Below are positions 8,168-17,500 of a stretch of DNA of 64,000 nt, piece after piece. Position 1 is the first letter of the stretch; each line of letters begins with the position of its first letter. The notes beneath the pieces are model-generated. The model was not told the origin of the DNA. It ran no database searches and worked only from the letters and a program-made list of their open reading frames with translations. Origin of the DNA: Thiomonas arsenitoxydans (GTDB lineage: Bacteria; Pseudomonadota; Gammaproteobacteria; Burkholderiales; Burkholderiaceae_C); NCBI RefSeq assembly GCF_000253115.1, contig NC_014145.1, forward strand, positions 744,001 to 808,000. Reading direction: 5' to 3'. A program made the position numbers and the translations under genes.

Positions 8168-8542
8168 ATGTCTCAACCGCTCATTCCCGCTGCACTCAAC
8201 ACCCCGAAGCGTCGCCTCGCGGCTCTGATCTTGCCTGCTGTTGCCGCGCTGGGGCTGGGCGGTTGCGTGGTGGCGCCCGTGCCGCCGCAATATGGCTACG
8301 GCGCGCCTGCGTATGACGTGGTCAATGTGCCGCCTCCCGCCCCGCAGTACGAGGCGGTCGGTGTGGCGCCTTACCCCGGAGCGGTGTGGATCACCGGCTA
8401 TTGGGGCTGGGCAAACGGTCGCTACGTGTGGAACCGGGGCTACTGGCACGCGCCACGCCCTGGCTACCGTTGGGTGCCGCATCGCTGGGTGCAGCAAGGC
8501 GGCGGTTGGCACGGTCAGGGCGGCCGCTGGGAACGGCGCTGA
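8168..8542 (+). CDS. YXWGXW-repeat lipoprotein of unknown function
   Basis: A 124-residue small envelope protein. The N terminus has a charged region then a hydrophobic stretch ending LGGC, a good lipobox with Cys near residue 36. After this comes a Pro/Tyr-rich linker and then the aromatic repeat (WITGYWGWANGRYVWNRGYW, then GYRWVPHRWV) typical of YXWGXW-repeat proteins common in Burkholderiales. The role of this family is not known; it is probably an outer-membrane or periplasmic lipoprotein. The ATG at 8168 follows a GAGG site. It converges on radA. Confidence 0.82.
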   Translation: MSQPLIPAALNTPKRRLAALILPAVAALGLGGCVVAPVPPQYGYGAPAYDVVNVPPPAPQYEAVGVAPYPGAVWITGYWGWANGRYVWNRGYWHAPRPGYRWVPHRWVQQGGGWHGQGGRWERR

Positions 8543-8587
8543 TCCTCCAAGGGATGCGCAGCCGTGATGCGGCGCGGGGTTGATGCG

Positions 8588-10150
8588 TCACCCCAGCCCG
8601 CGCACCACGTCCAGCGCTTCTTCGATGCGCGACACCGGGTGCAACTCCAGCCCTTCGAACTGTTTTCCCGCACCCTTGGGGGCATTGGCAGCCGGAATGA
8701 TGGCAGCGGAGAAGCCGAGTTTGGCGGCTTCGCGCAGACGCTCCTGGCCGCGCGGGGCGGGGCGGATTTCACCCGCCAGGCCGACTTCACCGAAGGCCAG
8801 CAGACCCCGCGGTAGCGGGCGGTTGCGCAGCGAACTTTGAATGGCCAGCAGCACGGCCAGATCGGCCGCGGGCTCGGTGATGCGCACCCCGCCCACGGCG
8901 TTGACGAACACGTCCTGATCGCCGCTGGCGACTCCTGCATGGCGATGCAGCACGGCCAGCAGCATGGCCAGCCGCGCTGCGTCCAGCCCCACGGACAGGC
9001 GGCGCGGGCTGGGCGCGGCGGCGTTGTCCACCAGCGCCTGCACCTCCACCAACAGCGGGCGGGTGCCCTCCAGTGTGGCGAGCACGCAGGTGCCGGGCAC
9101 CGGCTCGGCGTGGGTGGAGAGGAAGATGGCCGAGGGGTTGGACACGCCTTTGAGGCCATGCTCGGTCATGGCGAACACGCCCAGTTCGTTCACCGCGCCG
9201 AAGCGGTTCTTGATGGCGCGAATCAGCCGGAAGCGCGACTGCGTGTCGCCCTCGAAATACAGCACGGTATCGACCATGTGCTCCAGCACACGCGGCCCGG
9301 CGAGCGCGCCTTCCTTGGTGACGTGGCCGACCAGCACCAGGGTGATGCCGCTGGCCTTGGCCGCGCGGGTGAGTTGCGCCGCGCATTCGCGCACCTGCGA
9401 CACCGACCCCGGCGCCGAGGACAGCGCCTCGGTGTAAACCGTCTGGATGGAGTCGATCACTGCGATGGAATAGGCCCCCATGCTCGCATTCGCTCGCTGC
9501 TCCCCGAGGGGGGCATCCCCACCCCGACCCTCCCCACCCGTGGGGAGGGAGTGATTGCTCCTCCCTCGCTCGGTGGGGGAGGTTGGGAGGGGGAAACGCC
9601 CGCCTTGGGAAGGCCCGACAGCGGGGCCGCGTGCTAACTCGTCGAGCATGACCTCCAGCTGCGTTTCGGCCATCAGCCGCACCGGCGCGCCTTTCAGGCC
9701 CAGACGTTGGGCACGCAGCGCCACCTGCGCGGCGGACTCCTCGCCGCTGATATAGAGCACCGGCAGTTCGGCGGACAGATTGGCGAGCACTTGCAGCAGC
9801 AGGGTGGACTTGCCGATGCCCGGATCGCCGCCGAGCAGCAAGACGCCGCCGGGCACCAGGCCGCCGCCGAGCACGCGGTCGAGTTCGTCGATGCCGCTGC
9901 TTCGGTGCGCGTGGCGCTCGGCCTGCACCTCGGTGAGCAGCACCGGGCCGCTCGCCGCGGTGAGGTCGCCGCGCCCGGCGAACTGCGCTGCCGCGGCGCC
10001 GTGCCGTGCGCCGGGGCGGGCGGCATCGACGCTGCGCTCTGCCGTTTCCACCAAGGTGTTCCAGGCCTGGCAGTGCGGGCACTGGCCCTGCCACTTGGCG
10101 GATTTGCCGCCGCACTCGGAGCAGACGTAAACGGTTTGGGGTTTGGCCAT
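8588..10150 (-). CDS. radA: DNA repair protein RadA with an in-frame insertion
   Basis: RecA-related helicase that helps process branched DNA in recombination repair. A zinc finger (Cys10, Cys13, Cys24, Cys27) is followed by Walker A GGDPGIGKST near 107-116, the RadA-specific KNRFGA motif and a C-terminal Lon-like domain ending VVRGLG. Length is 520 residues against about 455 usual. The excess is a block at about 173-227 of Pro/Gly/Ser/Arg-rich sequence separating MAETQLEVMLDEL from AVIDSIQTVYT, which are normally close together. The DNA there is a palindromic repeat also found at 46154 and 63702. All core motifs remain in frame, so the protein may still work with a surface loop. One base separates it from the alr stop, so it is the second gene of an alr-radA operon. 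Confidence 0.93.
   Translation of the reverse strand: MAKPQTVYVCSECGGKSAKWQGQCPHCQAWNTLVETAERSVDAARPGARHGAAAAQFAGRGDLTAASGPVLLTEVQAERHAHRSSGIDELDRVLGGGLVPGGVLLLGGDPGIGKSTLLLQVLANLSAELPVLYISGEESAAQVALRAQRLGLKGAPVRLMAETQLEVMLDELARGPAVGPSQGGRFPLPTSPTERGRSNHSLPTGGEGRGGDAPLGEQRANASMGAYSIAVIDSIQTVYTEALSSAPGSVSQVRECAAQLTRAAKASGITLVLVGHVTKEGALAGPRVLEHMVDTVLYFEGDTQSRFRLIRAIKNRFGAVNELGVFAMTEHGLKGVSNPSAIFLSTHAEPVPGTCVLATLEGTRPLLVEVQALVDNAAAPSPRRLSVGLDAARLAMLLAVLHRHAGVASGDQDVFVNAVGGVRITEPAADLAVLLAIQSSLRNRPLPRGLLAFGEVGLAGEIRPAPRGQERLREAAKLGFSAAIIPAANAPKGAGKQFEGLELHPVSRIEEALDVVRGLG
9517..9593. repeat. G/C-rich double-palindrome element, copy A (inside radA)
   Basis: Two adjacent hairpins. The left arm reads CCCCACCCCGACCCTCCCC, then GTGGGGAGGGAG. 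A short TGATTGCTC spacer leads to the right unit, CTCCCTC...GTGGGGGAGG, then TTGGGAGGGGG. The same order and spacer (TTTGCTCC or close) recur in the copies at 46154 and 63702. Here it lies in the open frame of radA and is translated. Confidence 0.8.
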
Positions 10151-10151
10151 C

Positions 10152-11255
10152 TCATTCCACCCGCACCGGCACGCGGGCGGCCAGGGCGCACATCAGCTCG
10201 TAGCCGAGCGTGCCCGCGGCTGCCGCAACCTCGTCGATCGAGAGCTCGGCCTGCGCGTCCTGCCCCCACAGCAGCACGGGGCTGCCGATCATGGGCTGGT
10301 TGCCTGCGGCAAACACCGGCTCGAGATCGACGGTGATCATGTCCATCGACACCCGGCCGACCAACTGCGTGCGCACGCCGTCCACCACGATGGGCGTGCC
10401 GTTGGGGGCGACGCGCGGGTAGCCATCGGCATAGCCGCAGGCGACCACGCCGATGCGCATGGGGCGCGGCGCGGTGAAGCGCGCGCCGTAGCCCACACAC
10501 TCGCCCGCAGCGATGTGCTGAATGTCGATGAGCTCGCTGCGCAGACTCATGGCGGGGCGCAGCTTCCAGTGCGCCGCGTCTAGCGCCAGCCCGGTGGGCG
10601 AGCTGCCGTACAGCGCAATGCCGGGCCGCACCCAGTCGGACGCAACGCGCGGGTCGGCGCCGTGCACCAGCGCTGCGGCGGAATTGGACAGGGTGCGTTC
10701 GCCCGGCAGATGGCCCACACCGCGGGCGAATCGTGCTAGCGCTTCGTCGATTCCGCCCGCTTCGTCGGCGCAGGCGAAGTGGGTCATGTGGGTGATTTCG
10801 CCCACCTGCGGCAGCGCGTTCAGCCGCTCCCAGGCGGCGGCGTAGGCCTCGGGCGAAAAGCCCACGCGGTTCATGCCGGTGTTCATTTTGAGGAACACGC
10901 GGTGCGTGCGGTTGCCGCGGTGCACCGCCAGCCAGTCGATCTGTTCGCGGCAATGCACTACATGCCAGAGGTTGAGGCGTTCGCAAAGCGCGAGGTCTTC
11001 CGGGGCGAAACAGCCTTCGAGCAGCAGAATGGGGCCGACCCAGCCGAGCGCGCGCAGCTTCTCGGCCTCGGTCAGATCGAGCAGCGCGAAACCGTCGGCC
11101 GTGCGCAGCGCGCCATACGCGCGGGCGATGCCGTGACCGTAGGCATTGGCTTTGACCACGGCCCAGACCTTGCTCGCGGGCGTGGCCTGGCGGACTCGCA
11201 GGAGGTTGTGGGAGAGCGCGGCCGTGTGGATCACGGCGGAAATCGGGCGGGGCAT
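10152..11255 (-). CDS. alr: Alanine racemase
   Basis: Converts L-alanine to D-alanine with pyridoxal phosphate, for peptidoglycan. The cofactor lysine is Lys35 in [11 protein letters not shown], and the second catalytic residue is the tyrosine of ECVGYGARF in the C-terminal barrel. Length is 367 residues, normal for the family. I chose the ATG at 11255 ([10 protein letters not shown]); the longer frame to 11387 adds residues unlike the family and would run into the leader of lplT. It is the first gene of an operon with radA and divergent from lplT. This lplT-alr-radA arrangement is, to my knowledge, common in betaproteobacteria. Confidence 0.95.
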   Translation of the reverse strand: MPRPISAVIHTAALSHNLLRVRQATPASKVWAVVKANAYGHGIARAYGALRTADGFALLDLTEAEKLRALGWVGPILLLEGCFAPEDLALCERLNLWHVVHCREQIDWLAVHRGNRTHRVFLKMNTGMNRVGFSPEAYAAAWERLNALPQVGEITHMTHFACADEAGGIDEALARFARGVGHLPGERTLSNSAAALVHGADPRVASDWVRPGIALYGSSPTGLALDAAHWKLRPAMSLRSELIDIQHIAAGECVGYGARFTAPRPMRIGVVACGYADGYPRVAPNGTPIVVDGVRTQLVGRVSMDMITVDLEPVFAAGNQPMIGSPVLLWGQDAQAELSIDEVAAAAGTLGYELMCALAARVPVRVE

Positions 11256-11312
11256 GGCAGCTCGGGCAGAGGGTTGAGGCCAGCATTGTCGCAAATGCCC
11301 TGAAATGCCCTG

Positions 11313-11321
11313 TGCTATAAA
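11313..11321 (+). promoter_or_regulatory. Possible extended -10 promoter for lplT
   Basis: TGC-TATAAA is a good extended -10 element. No clear -35 is visible. It lies 141 bases before the lplT start, in the divergent alr/lplT region. Confidence 0.3.
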
Positions 11322-11325
11322 CCCC

Positions 11326-11357
11326 GGCAGCCTGCGGGTCTGTTCCCGCAAGCCGCC
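11326..11357 (+). other. Hairpin in the lplT leader
   Basis: A 13-bp stem with two mismatches (11326-11338 with 11345-11357) and a 6-base loop. It sits just after the possible -10 and 104 bases before the lplT start. It lacks a following T-run, so it looks like an RNA or DNA structure rather than a terminator. Confidence 0.35.
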
Positions 11358-11461
11358 AGCCATGCCGCACGCGCCAGCCCGCCTCATTCATCGCAATCCC
11401 TGATCTTGTTCTCACCCAACGATACGACACAGCCTGCTGCAGCATCGCGGGCAGCCACGCG

Positions 11462-12790
11462 ATGAAAAAAGGCTTTTACTGGATCATGGCGGCGCAGTTT
11501 TTTTCTTCGCTGGCCGACAACGCGCTGCTCATCGCCGCCATCGCCCTGCTGGTGCAGATGCAGTCACCCGACTGGATGACGCCGCTGCTCAAGTTCTTTT
11601 TCACCATCTCCTATGTGGTGCTTGCCCCCTTCGTGGGGGCGTTTGCCGATGCCATTCTGAAATGGAAGGTGATGTTCATCACCAATCTGGTGAAAGTGGC
11701 CGGGCTGGTGCTCATGCTGATCTCGGTGCACCCGCTGCTGGCTTACGGCGTGGTGGGCCTAGGCGCGGCGGCCTATTCGCCGGCCAAATACGGCATCCTC
11801 ACCGAGTTGCTGCCGCCGCAGCAACTGGTCGCGGCCAATGGCTGGATCGAGGGCACCACGGTCAGCTCCATCATTCTGGGCACGGTGCTGGGCGGGTTTT
11901 TGGTTAGTCAGGCGGCGTCGGGTTTTTTGCTGGGGCTGCCCGGGCTGGCTGCGGTTGGTATCAACACCACGCCCGAGGCGGCCATTCTGGTCATCACCCT
12001 GGTGTATTTGCTGGCGGCCTTATGCAATTTGCGCATTCCCGATACCGGGGCGCGTTACGAAAAACAGAAAACCCGGCTGGTGGCGCTGCTGGTTGATTTT
12101 GCGCATTGCACCAAGGTGCTGTGGACCGACAAGCTGGGGCAGATTTCGCTGGCGGTCACCACCCTGTTCTGGGGCGCGGGGGCGACGTTGCAGTTCATCG
12201 TGCTGAAGTGGGCGGAACATGCACTGGGGCTGGATCTCACCATGGCGTCTGTGATGCAGGCGGCCGTGGCGCTGGGCGTGGCCGCTGGGGCGATCAGCGC
12301 TGCCGTGCGCGTGCCGCTGAAAAAGAGCCTGAGCGTGCTGCCGCTGGGCGTGGGCATGGGGCTGACCACCGTGGCGCTGGCGTTTTTCAACCGCGAGCTG
12401 CTGCCCGACGTGCAGCTGCATTTCTGGGTGGTGCAACTGCCGCTTTACATGCTGTTCGCCTATGGCTTCATGGTATTCATCGGCGCATTGGCCGGGTATT
12501 TTGTGGTGCCGATGAACGCGCTGCTGCAGCACCGGGGCTATGTGCTGCTGTCGGCGGGGCATTCGATCGCGGTGCAGAACTTCAACGAGAACGTCAGCGT
12601 GCTGCTCATGCTGCTGTTCTACGCCCTGCTCATCCGCCTGAACCTGCCGGTGCCGTGGGTGATTGCGCTGTTTGGCACCTTTGTCTCCGTCAGCATGTTT
12701 ATGGTCATCCTCTGGTATCGCCGCAACCAGAGGGAGCGCGACTGGACGCAACTGATCGGCGAGCCGCGTCACGAAGAGCATCATTCTTAA
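11462..12790 (+). CDS. lplT: Lysophospholipid transporter LplT
   Basis: Inner-membrane MFS-type flippase that brings lysophospholipids back to the cytoplasmic face for re-acylation. It has 442 residues with about 12 hydrophobic helices. Family marks: GFYWIMAAQFFSSLADNALL at the N terminus, the SPAKYGILTELLPPQQLV motif near residue 105 and NGWIEGTTVSSIILGT after it. It is longer than E. coli LplT (about 400) mainly in loops. In E. coli it is paired with the acyltransferase Aas; no Aas is visible here. It is divergent from alr, and mscS follows 77 bases later. Confidence 0.93.
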   Translation: MKKGFYWIMAAQFFSSLADNALLIAAIALLVQMQSPDWMTPLLKFFFTISYVVLAPFVGAFADAILKWKVMFITNLVKVAGLVLMLISVHPLLAYGVVGLGAAAYSPAKYGILTELLPPQQLVAANGWIEGTTVSSIILGTVLGGFLVSQAASGFLLGLPGLAAVGINTTPEAAILVITLVYLLAALCNLRIPDTGARYEKQKTRLVALLVDFAHCTKVLWTDKLGQISLAVTTLFWGAGATLQFIVLKWAEHALGLDLTMASVMQAAVALGVAAGAISAAVRVPLKKSLSVLPLGVGMGLTTVALAFFNRELLPDVQLHFWVVQLPLYMLFAYGFMVFIGALAGYFVVPMNALLQHRGYVLLSAGHSIAVQNFNENVSVLLMLLFYALLIRLNLPVPWVIALFGTFVSVSMFMVILWYRRNQRERDWTQLIGEPRHEEHHS

Positions 12791-12867
12791 CATTCTGCCG
12801 CTTCGCCCTGTCTTCAAACCGTCGCAAAATCGGTCTAACCCCCGATGTCCTTTCCAGGAGCGCCACC

Positions 12868-13683
12868 ATGAACGACGTGCAGCACTACAGCAACCTCCTT
12901 TTGCAATACGCCACCGAGGCGGGAATGAAAATTCTCGCGGCCATCGCGCTGTGGATTCTGGGGCGATGGCTCATCCGCATTGCCGACAAACTGCTGCGTG
13001 GCGTGCTGGACAGGCAGCATTTCGACCCCATGCTCACGCGCTACATGCTCAGCTTCATGAACATCGCGCTGAACATCGTGCTGGTCGTGGCCATTCTGGG
13101 CTATTTCGGGGTGCAGACCACCACCTTCGCGGCCTTGGTGGCAGGCGCTGGCGTCGCTATCGGCGCGGCGTGGAGCGGCCTGCTGGGCAACTTCGCGGCG
13201 GGCGCCTTTCTGCTGGTGCTCAAGCCCTTCAAGGTGGGCGATTTCGTCAAGGCGGGTGATGTGACCGGCACGGTGAAGGAGGTCGGGCTGTTCGTCACCT
13301 CCATCGTCACACTCGACAACGTGCTCACCTTTGTCGGCAATGGCAAGATTCTGGGCAACAACATCGAAAACTATTCGACCAACGACTACCGCCGCGTTGA
13401 ACTCAAATGCCAGCTTTCCAGCGACGCCGATCATGTCGCCGCCATGGAACTGCTGCGCAAACAGGTGCAGGCCATTCCCAATGTGTTGACCGATCCGGCG
13501 CCAGTGATTGAAATTCTGGAGTTCAACAGCGTCGGGCCGGTGCTCACGGTTTTTCCTTTCTGCAACAACGCCCACTATTGGCAGGTGTATTTCGACACCA
13601 ACCGCACCATCCGCGAAACGCTGACGCAGGCCGGTTTCGCCTACGCCCTGCCCAAGCAAGTCTGGGTGGGGAAGGCGGCGTAA
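12868..13683 (+). CDS. mscS: Small-conductance mechanosensitive channel (MscS family)
   Basis: Inner-membrane channel that opens on membrane tension and releases solutes during osmotic downshock. It has 271 residues, similar to E. coli MscS (286), with three helices. The third is the pore helix, seen as the Gly/Ala-rich GAGVAIGAAWSGLLGNFAAG near residue 95, followed by LKPFKVGDFV, the start of the beta domain. The ATG at 12868 has AGGAG seven bases before it; the frame reaches further back but overlaps lplT. It lies downstream of lplT on the same strand. Confidence 0.94.
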   Translation: MNDVQHYSNLLLQYATEAGMKILAAIALWILGRWLIRIADKLLRGVLDRQHFDPMLTRYMLSFMNIALNIVLVVAILGYFGVQTTTFAALVAGAGVAIGAAWSGLLGNFAAGAFLLVLKPFKVGDFVKAGDVTGTVKEVGLFVTSIVTLDNVLTFVGNGKILGNNIENYSTNDYRRVELKCQLSSDADHVAAMELLRKQVQAIPNVLTDPAPVIEILEFNSVGPVLTVFPFCNNAHYWQVYFDTNRTIRETLTQAGFAYALPKQVWVGKAA

Positions 13684-13741
13684 CGATGCGGAACGCTTGG
13701 CCGTCGATGTTCGTGCCCGGCCTCGGCCGGCAGGGTTGAGT

Positions 13742-14545
13742 ATGGACGCCTTGCGCCTCGGCCCCATCGTCTTGCCCTGGGCGCCGCTATTGCTGGTGCT
13801 GGGTTATGCCGTGGCGGTGTGGGTGGCGGGCGTGGCGCAGAAGGCGGGGCGCGGCAATGCCGAGCCCGCGCTGCTGCCGCTGCTGATTGGGGCGCTGGTC
13901 GTGGCGCGCGCCGTGTTCGTTGCACGGCACAGCGCAGACTATTCCAGCGTGCTGGCGATGATCGACATCCGCGATCGCGGCTTCGATCCCTGGGCGGGCT
14001 GGGCCGCGGCGGCAGCCGGTGTGGCGTTCTGGGCCTGGCGGCGCCCAGCCTTGCGAATGAGCCTGCCGCTGAGCGCCAGCGCCGGAGCCGCCGTTGTGCT
14101 GGCGGGCATGGGAGCGCTCACCTTATTGCAACCGGCGCGCCCGCCTCTGCCTGATCTCACCCTGCAAACGCTGCAGGGTCGCTTGGTGGCGCTGGCCAGC
14201 CTGCGTGGCCAGCCGCTGGTGGTCAATCTCTGGGCTACCTGGTGCCCGCCTTGCCGCCGCGAATTGCCGCTGCTGATCCAGGCCGCGCAGCAGCAGACCG
14301 GGGCGCGCATCGTGCTGGTCAACGAAGGTGAGGCGGCGACGCGCGTGGCGGCGTATTTGCAGCGCGAGCAACTCACCGATCCGGGGGTGCTGCTCGATCC
14401 GGGCAACCGGCTGCTGTCGCTCTATCAGTCTCCCGGGCTGCCCACCACCTTGTTCATCCGCGCCGATGGCACGGTGCAGCGGGTGCACATCGGCGAGTTG
14501 TCGGCGGCGACGTTGCAGCAGGGCATCGCCGCGCTGCGCAAGTAA
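13742..14545 (+). CDS. Membrane-anchored thioredoxin-like protein (TlpA/ResA type)
   Basis: A 267-residue protein whose N-terminal half (about residues 1-120) is membrane-embedded with four hydrophobic stretches. The C-terminal half is a periplasmic thioredoxin domain with an active site in NLWATWCPPCRREL and the cis-proline loop PGLPTTLFI. It should reduce or isomerise disulfides in exported proteins, perhaps during cytochrome c maturation. The N-terminal half recalls the prolipoprotein diacylglyceryl transferase-like region seen fused to TlpA domains in other betaproteobacteria. I chose the ATG at 13742 over an upstream start at 13697 because the added residues are polar and atypical. Confidence 0.85.
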   Translation: MDALRLGPIVLPWAPLLLVLGYAVAVWVAGVAQKAGRGNAEPALLPLLIGALVVARAVFVARHSADYSSVLAMIDIRDRGFDPWAGWAAAAAGVAFWAWRRPALRMSLPLSASAGAAVVLAGMGALTLLQPARPPLPDLTLQTLQGRLVALASLRGQPLVVNLWATWCPPCRRELPLLIQAAQQQTGARIVLVNEGEAATRVAAYLQREQLTDPGVLLDPGNRLLSLYQSPGLPTTLFIRADGTVQRVHIGELSAATLQQGIAALRK

Positions 14546-14571
14546 CGGCGAGTGGGCGCAATCCCGGTGCG

Positions 14572-17500
14572 TCAGGCGTCGGTGTTCAGCGCTTTGCGCC
14601 GCGCGGCGTGCAGCAGGCGGCGGGCCGAGGCGTCGGCGAGCAGGCGGCCGTGCTGCGCCATCCAGTCTTGCGCCAGACGGCCCAGCGGCGTGGCGGGCTG
14701 GCGCGGATCGACCGGGCAGCGGAAGTTGCGTACCCAGTCGGCCACATCGGCAGCGGGCATGGGCCGCGCCAGCGCGTAGCCTTGGCCGGCATCGGCGCCC
14801 AGCAGGGTGGCAGCTTCGACCAGGTCGGGCGTTTCCAGCCCTTCGACGACCACCCACAGGCCCAGGCTTTGCGCCAGCTGCACCAGCGCGCCGATGAAGC
14901 CGATGGCCTGCTCGGGGTCGCGTCCGGCTTCGCGCACCAGGCCCTGATCGATTTTGACAGTATGAAACGGCAGGGTGCGCAGGCGCAGCAGGCTGGAGTA
15001 GCCACTGCCCAGATCGTCCATCACCAGCCGCACGCCGGTGGCGGCGAGGTCGCGCACCGCATCGTCGCGGCGCTGCGGATTGTCGAATTCGGCGTTTTCC
15101 AGCATTTCGAGCGACAGGCGGTCGGGGGCGACACCGGCCTCGCGCAGCGCCGATTCGACGCGGCGGCGACAGTCTTGCTGCAGCAGCACGTCCAGCGGCA
15201 GGTTCAGCCCCAGGCTCAGGCGCAGACCCTCGGCATCCCAGCGGGCGATGTGCGCCAGCGCCTGCGCCAGCCCGCCGCGAAACAGGCGAGAGAGTTCGGC
15301 CTGGCCGAACCACGGCAGAAACTGCCCCGGCATGACGAGGCTGCCGTCGTCCATGCGCAGGCGGGCGAGGGCTTCGACGCCGTAAGGCTTGCCGGTCTGC
15401 AGATCGACCAAGGGTTGCAGATGCATCTCCAGCCCATGATCGAACAGACTGCTGCGCCAGCGCTGGCGCAGCACCACGGGCACGGGCTGCTGGCGGCCGT
15501 GAGCGTGCAGGCGCTGCCAGGCGCGGCTGAGCGTCTGGCCGAGGTTGTCGAGAAAGCTGCGTGCCGCGCCGCGCTCGAACATGGCCGGGTAACCGCCGTA
15601 CAGGCTGAGGATGACGACCACGCGGCCGTTGCGGTCGGTCAGCGGAACCGAGGCGGCGCTGCGAATACCGGCGTCGCGCGCCGCCTCGCGCCAGGGGGCG
15701 CCGGGGGTGTCGTGCGCGTAGCTCGCCAGGGTGCTGATTTTTTCGGTCTGCCAGGCCGAGGCCGTGGGGCCGAGGCTCTCGGCGTGCGCACCTTGCAGCT
15801 TGGGCACTTTGATGCCGCCGTAGTGCTTCTTCATGGCGCGGGCGTAGGGTTCGAGCCCGGAAGACAGCTCGACGACGAACTCGCCGTTGGCATCGGGCGC
15901 GCCCAAAGCGGCCGCTTTGACCCCGGGCAGGGCGGCCAGCCGGTCGAGCGCCATTTGCATGAATTCGCTCCACGCGGTGCCGTCCTGCAGCGCGTGTTCC
16001 AGCGCGATGACGCTTTGCTGGAACTGCTCGCGGATCGTCTGCGCCGCTTCCACCTCGGTCTGCAGCTCGGTTTGCAGCCGCGCGGTGAACAACTGGACGA
16101 TGCGCCGACGGTCGCGCGGACGGGCGCTCAAGCCCTGACTGCGATCGATCAGCGCCTGCAGATAAAGCCCCGCAGACTGCACCAGCAGCCGCGTGGGCAC
16201 GCCCACCAGGGCGTGGATCTGGCCGACGCGCGTGGCTTCGCGCACATGCGTGTCTTCCAGCAGATCCGGGCTGAGCAGCAGCCGGAAATGATCGGCCTGC
16301 CGCGCCTTGAGATGATCGAATTCCTCTGGGGTGAGGTGGCTGAGGAGTTGGCGCGATTCGGCGTCGTGTTCGAGCAGGCTGTAAAACTGCGCGATGAATT
16401 CCGTTGCCGCGGCGACGAAAGACGGGGCGGCGATGCGCAACAGCTCCTGCGCTTGCGCTCCGTAGGGCTGCGGCACCCAGTGCTCGGGGCCGTCGCCGAG
16501 AAAGTCGGCTTCGATCTCCTGCCCCCAGTGCAGCCACCAATGGCGACGCGTGTGCTTGTGCAGCTTGACGGTGTGCAGCGCGACGTCGGCGTGGCGCAGC
16601 AGGGTGTCGGGATCAGGGCCGTCCTGCGGGAACAGCGCCAGCCCCATGCTGAGTCGCAGGGGGTGGGTTTTGCCACCGGGCAGCGGCACACTCAGCGGTA
16701 GCAAGGCGCCCAGCGCCTCGATGCGGCGGGCGATGGCCTGCGCCCCGCCTGCGCTGTGGAGCACGAGCACGAACTCATCGCCGCCGATGCGCGCGAGCAG
16801 GTCGTCGGGTTCGAGCCGGGCGCCGAGCTGGCGGGCGACCTGCACCAGCACCTCGTCGCCGACGGCGTGGCCCCAGTCGTCGTTGATCGCCTTGAAGTCG
16901 TCTAGGTCGAGCAGACCCAGCGCCACGGTGGCGCCTTGCGCCTGCGCGGCTTGCAGCCGCTGCGGCAGCCATTCGTCGAGGGCGTAGCGGTTGGGTAGGC
17001 TGGTGAGGGCGTCGTGCCGCGCCTGCCAGCGCAGGCGTTCCTGCGCGGCGCGGCGTTCGCTGATGTCTTGCCCGACCCAGACCGAATCGACTCCCGGCTG
17101 GCCCGTGACGGCCTGGCCGGTGAGTTCGCACCAGAACAGGCTGCCGTCGCGCCGCCGCATGTGCACCTCGCGCGTGACCGACTCGCCGCGCGCCATGGCC
17201 GCGTAGATATCGGCGCCGATAGCCTCGAAGTCGGCGTCGTCGGCATAGATTTCGCGTGCCGGCACGCCCTGCAGAGACTGCAGATCGGGGTAGCCGAACA
17301 TCTCGACCATGCGCGCATTGCCACTGCGGATGACGCGCTCTCCCACCAGCGCGATGCCCACCAGCGCGTTGTCGAGCATGGCCTGGCGCAGCCGCGCCTC
17401 GGTCTCGCGCTCGCGCTGCAGCGCGTCCATGCGCAGCAGCGCGCCGGCCATGGAGGCGACGAATTCGAGCAGCTGGGTTTGCGCCGCATCGGGCAGGCCG

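Noticed and set aside
9517..9593. CRISPR array at the G/C-rich repeats (here and at 46154 and 63702)
   Set aside because: There are only two hairpins per site, no regular spacers, and no cas genes; they are better read as palindromic elements.
8588..10150. radA as a pseudogene because of its extra block
   Set aside because: The frame is uninterrupted and the zinc finger, Walker A, KNRFG and C-terminal domains are all intact.
14123..16701. Long open frames antisense to, or in another frame of, the cyclic-di-GMP enzyme (for example 14608-16701 plus and 14123-16540 minus)
   Set aside because: They are rich in Arg, Ala, Gly and Pro with no domain, typical of shadow frames in GC-rich coding DNA, and they overlap a gene with several clear domains.
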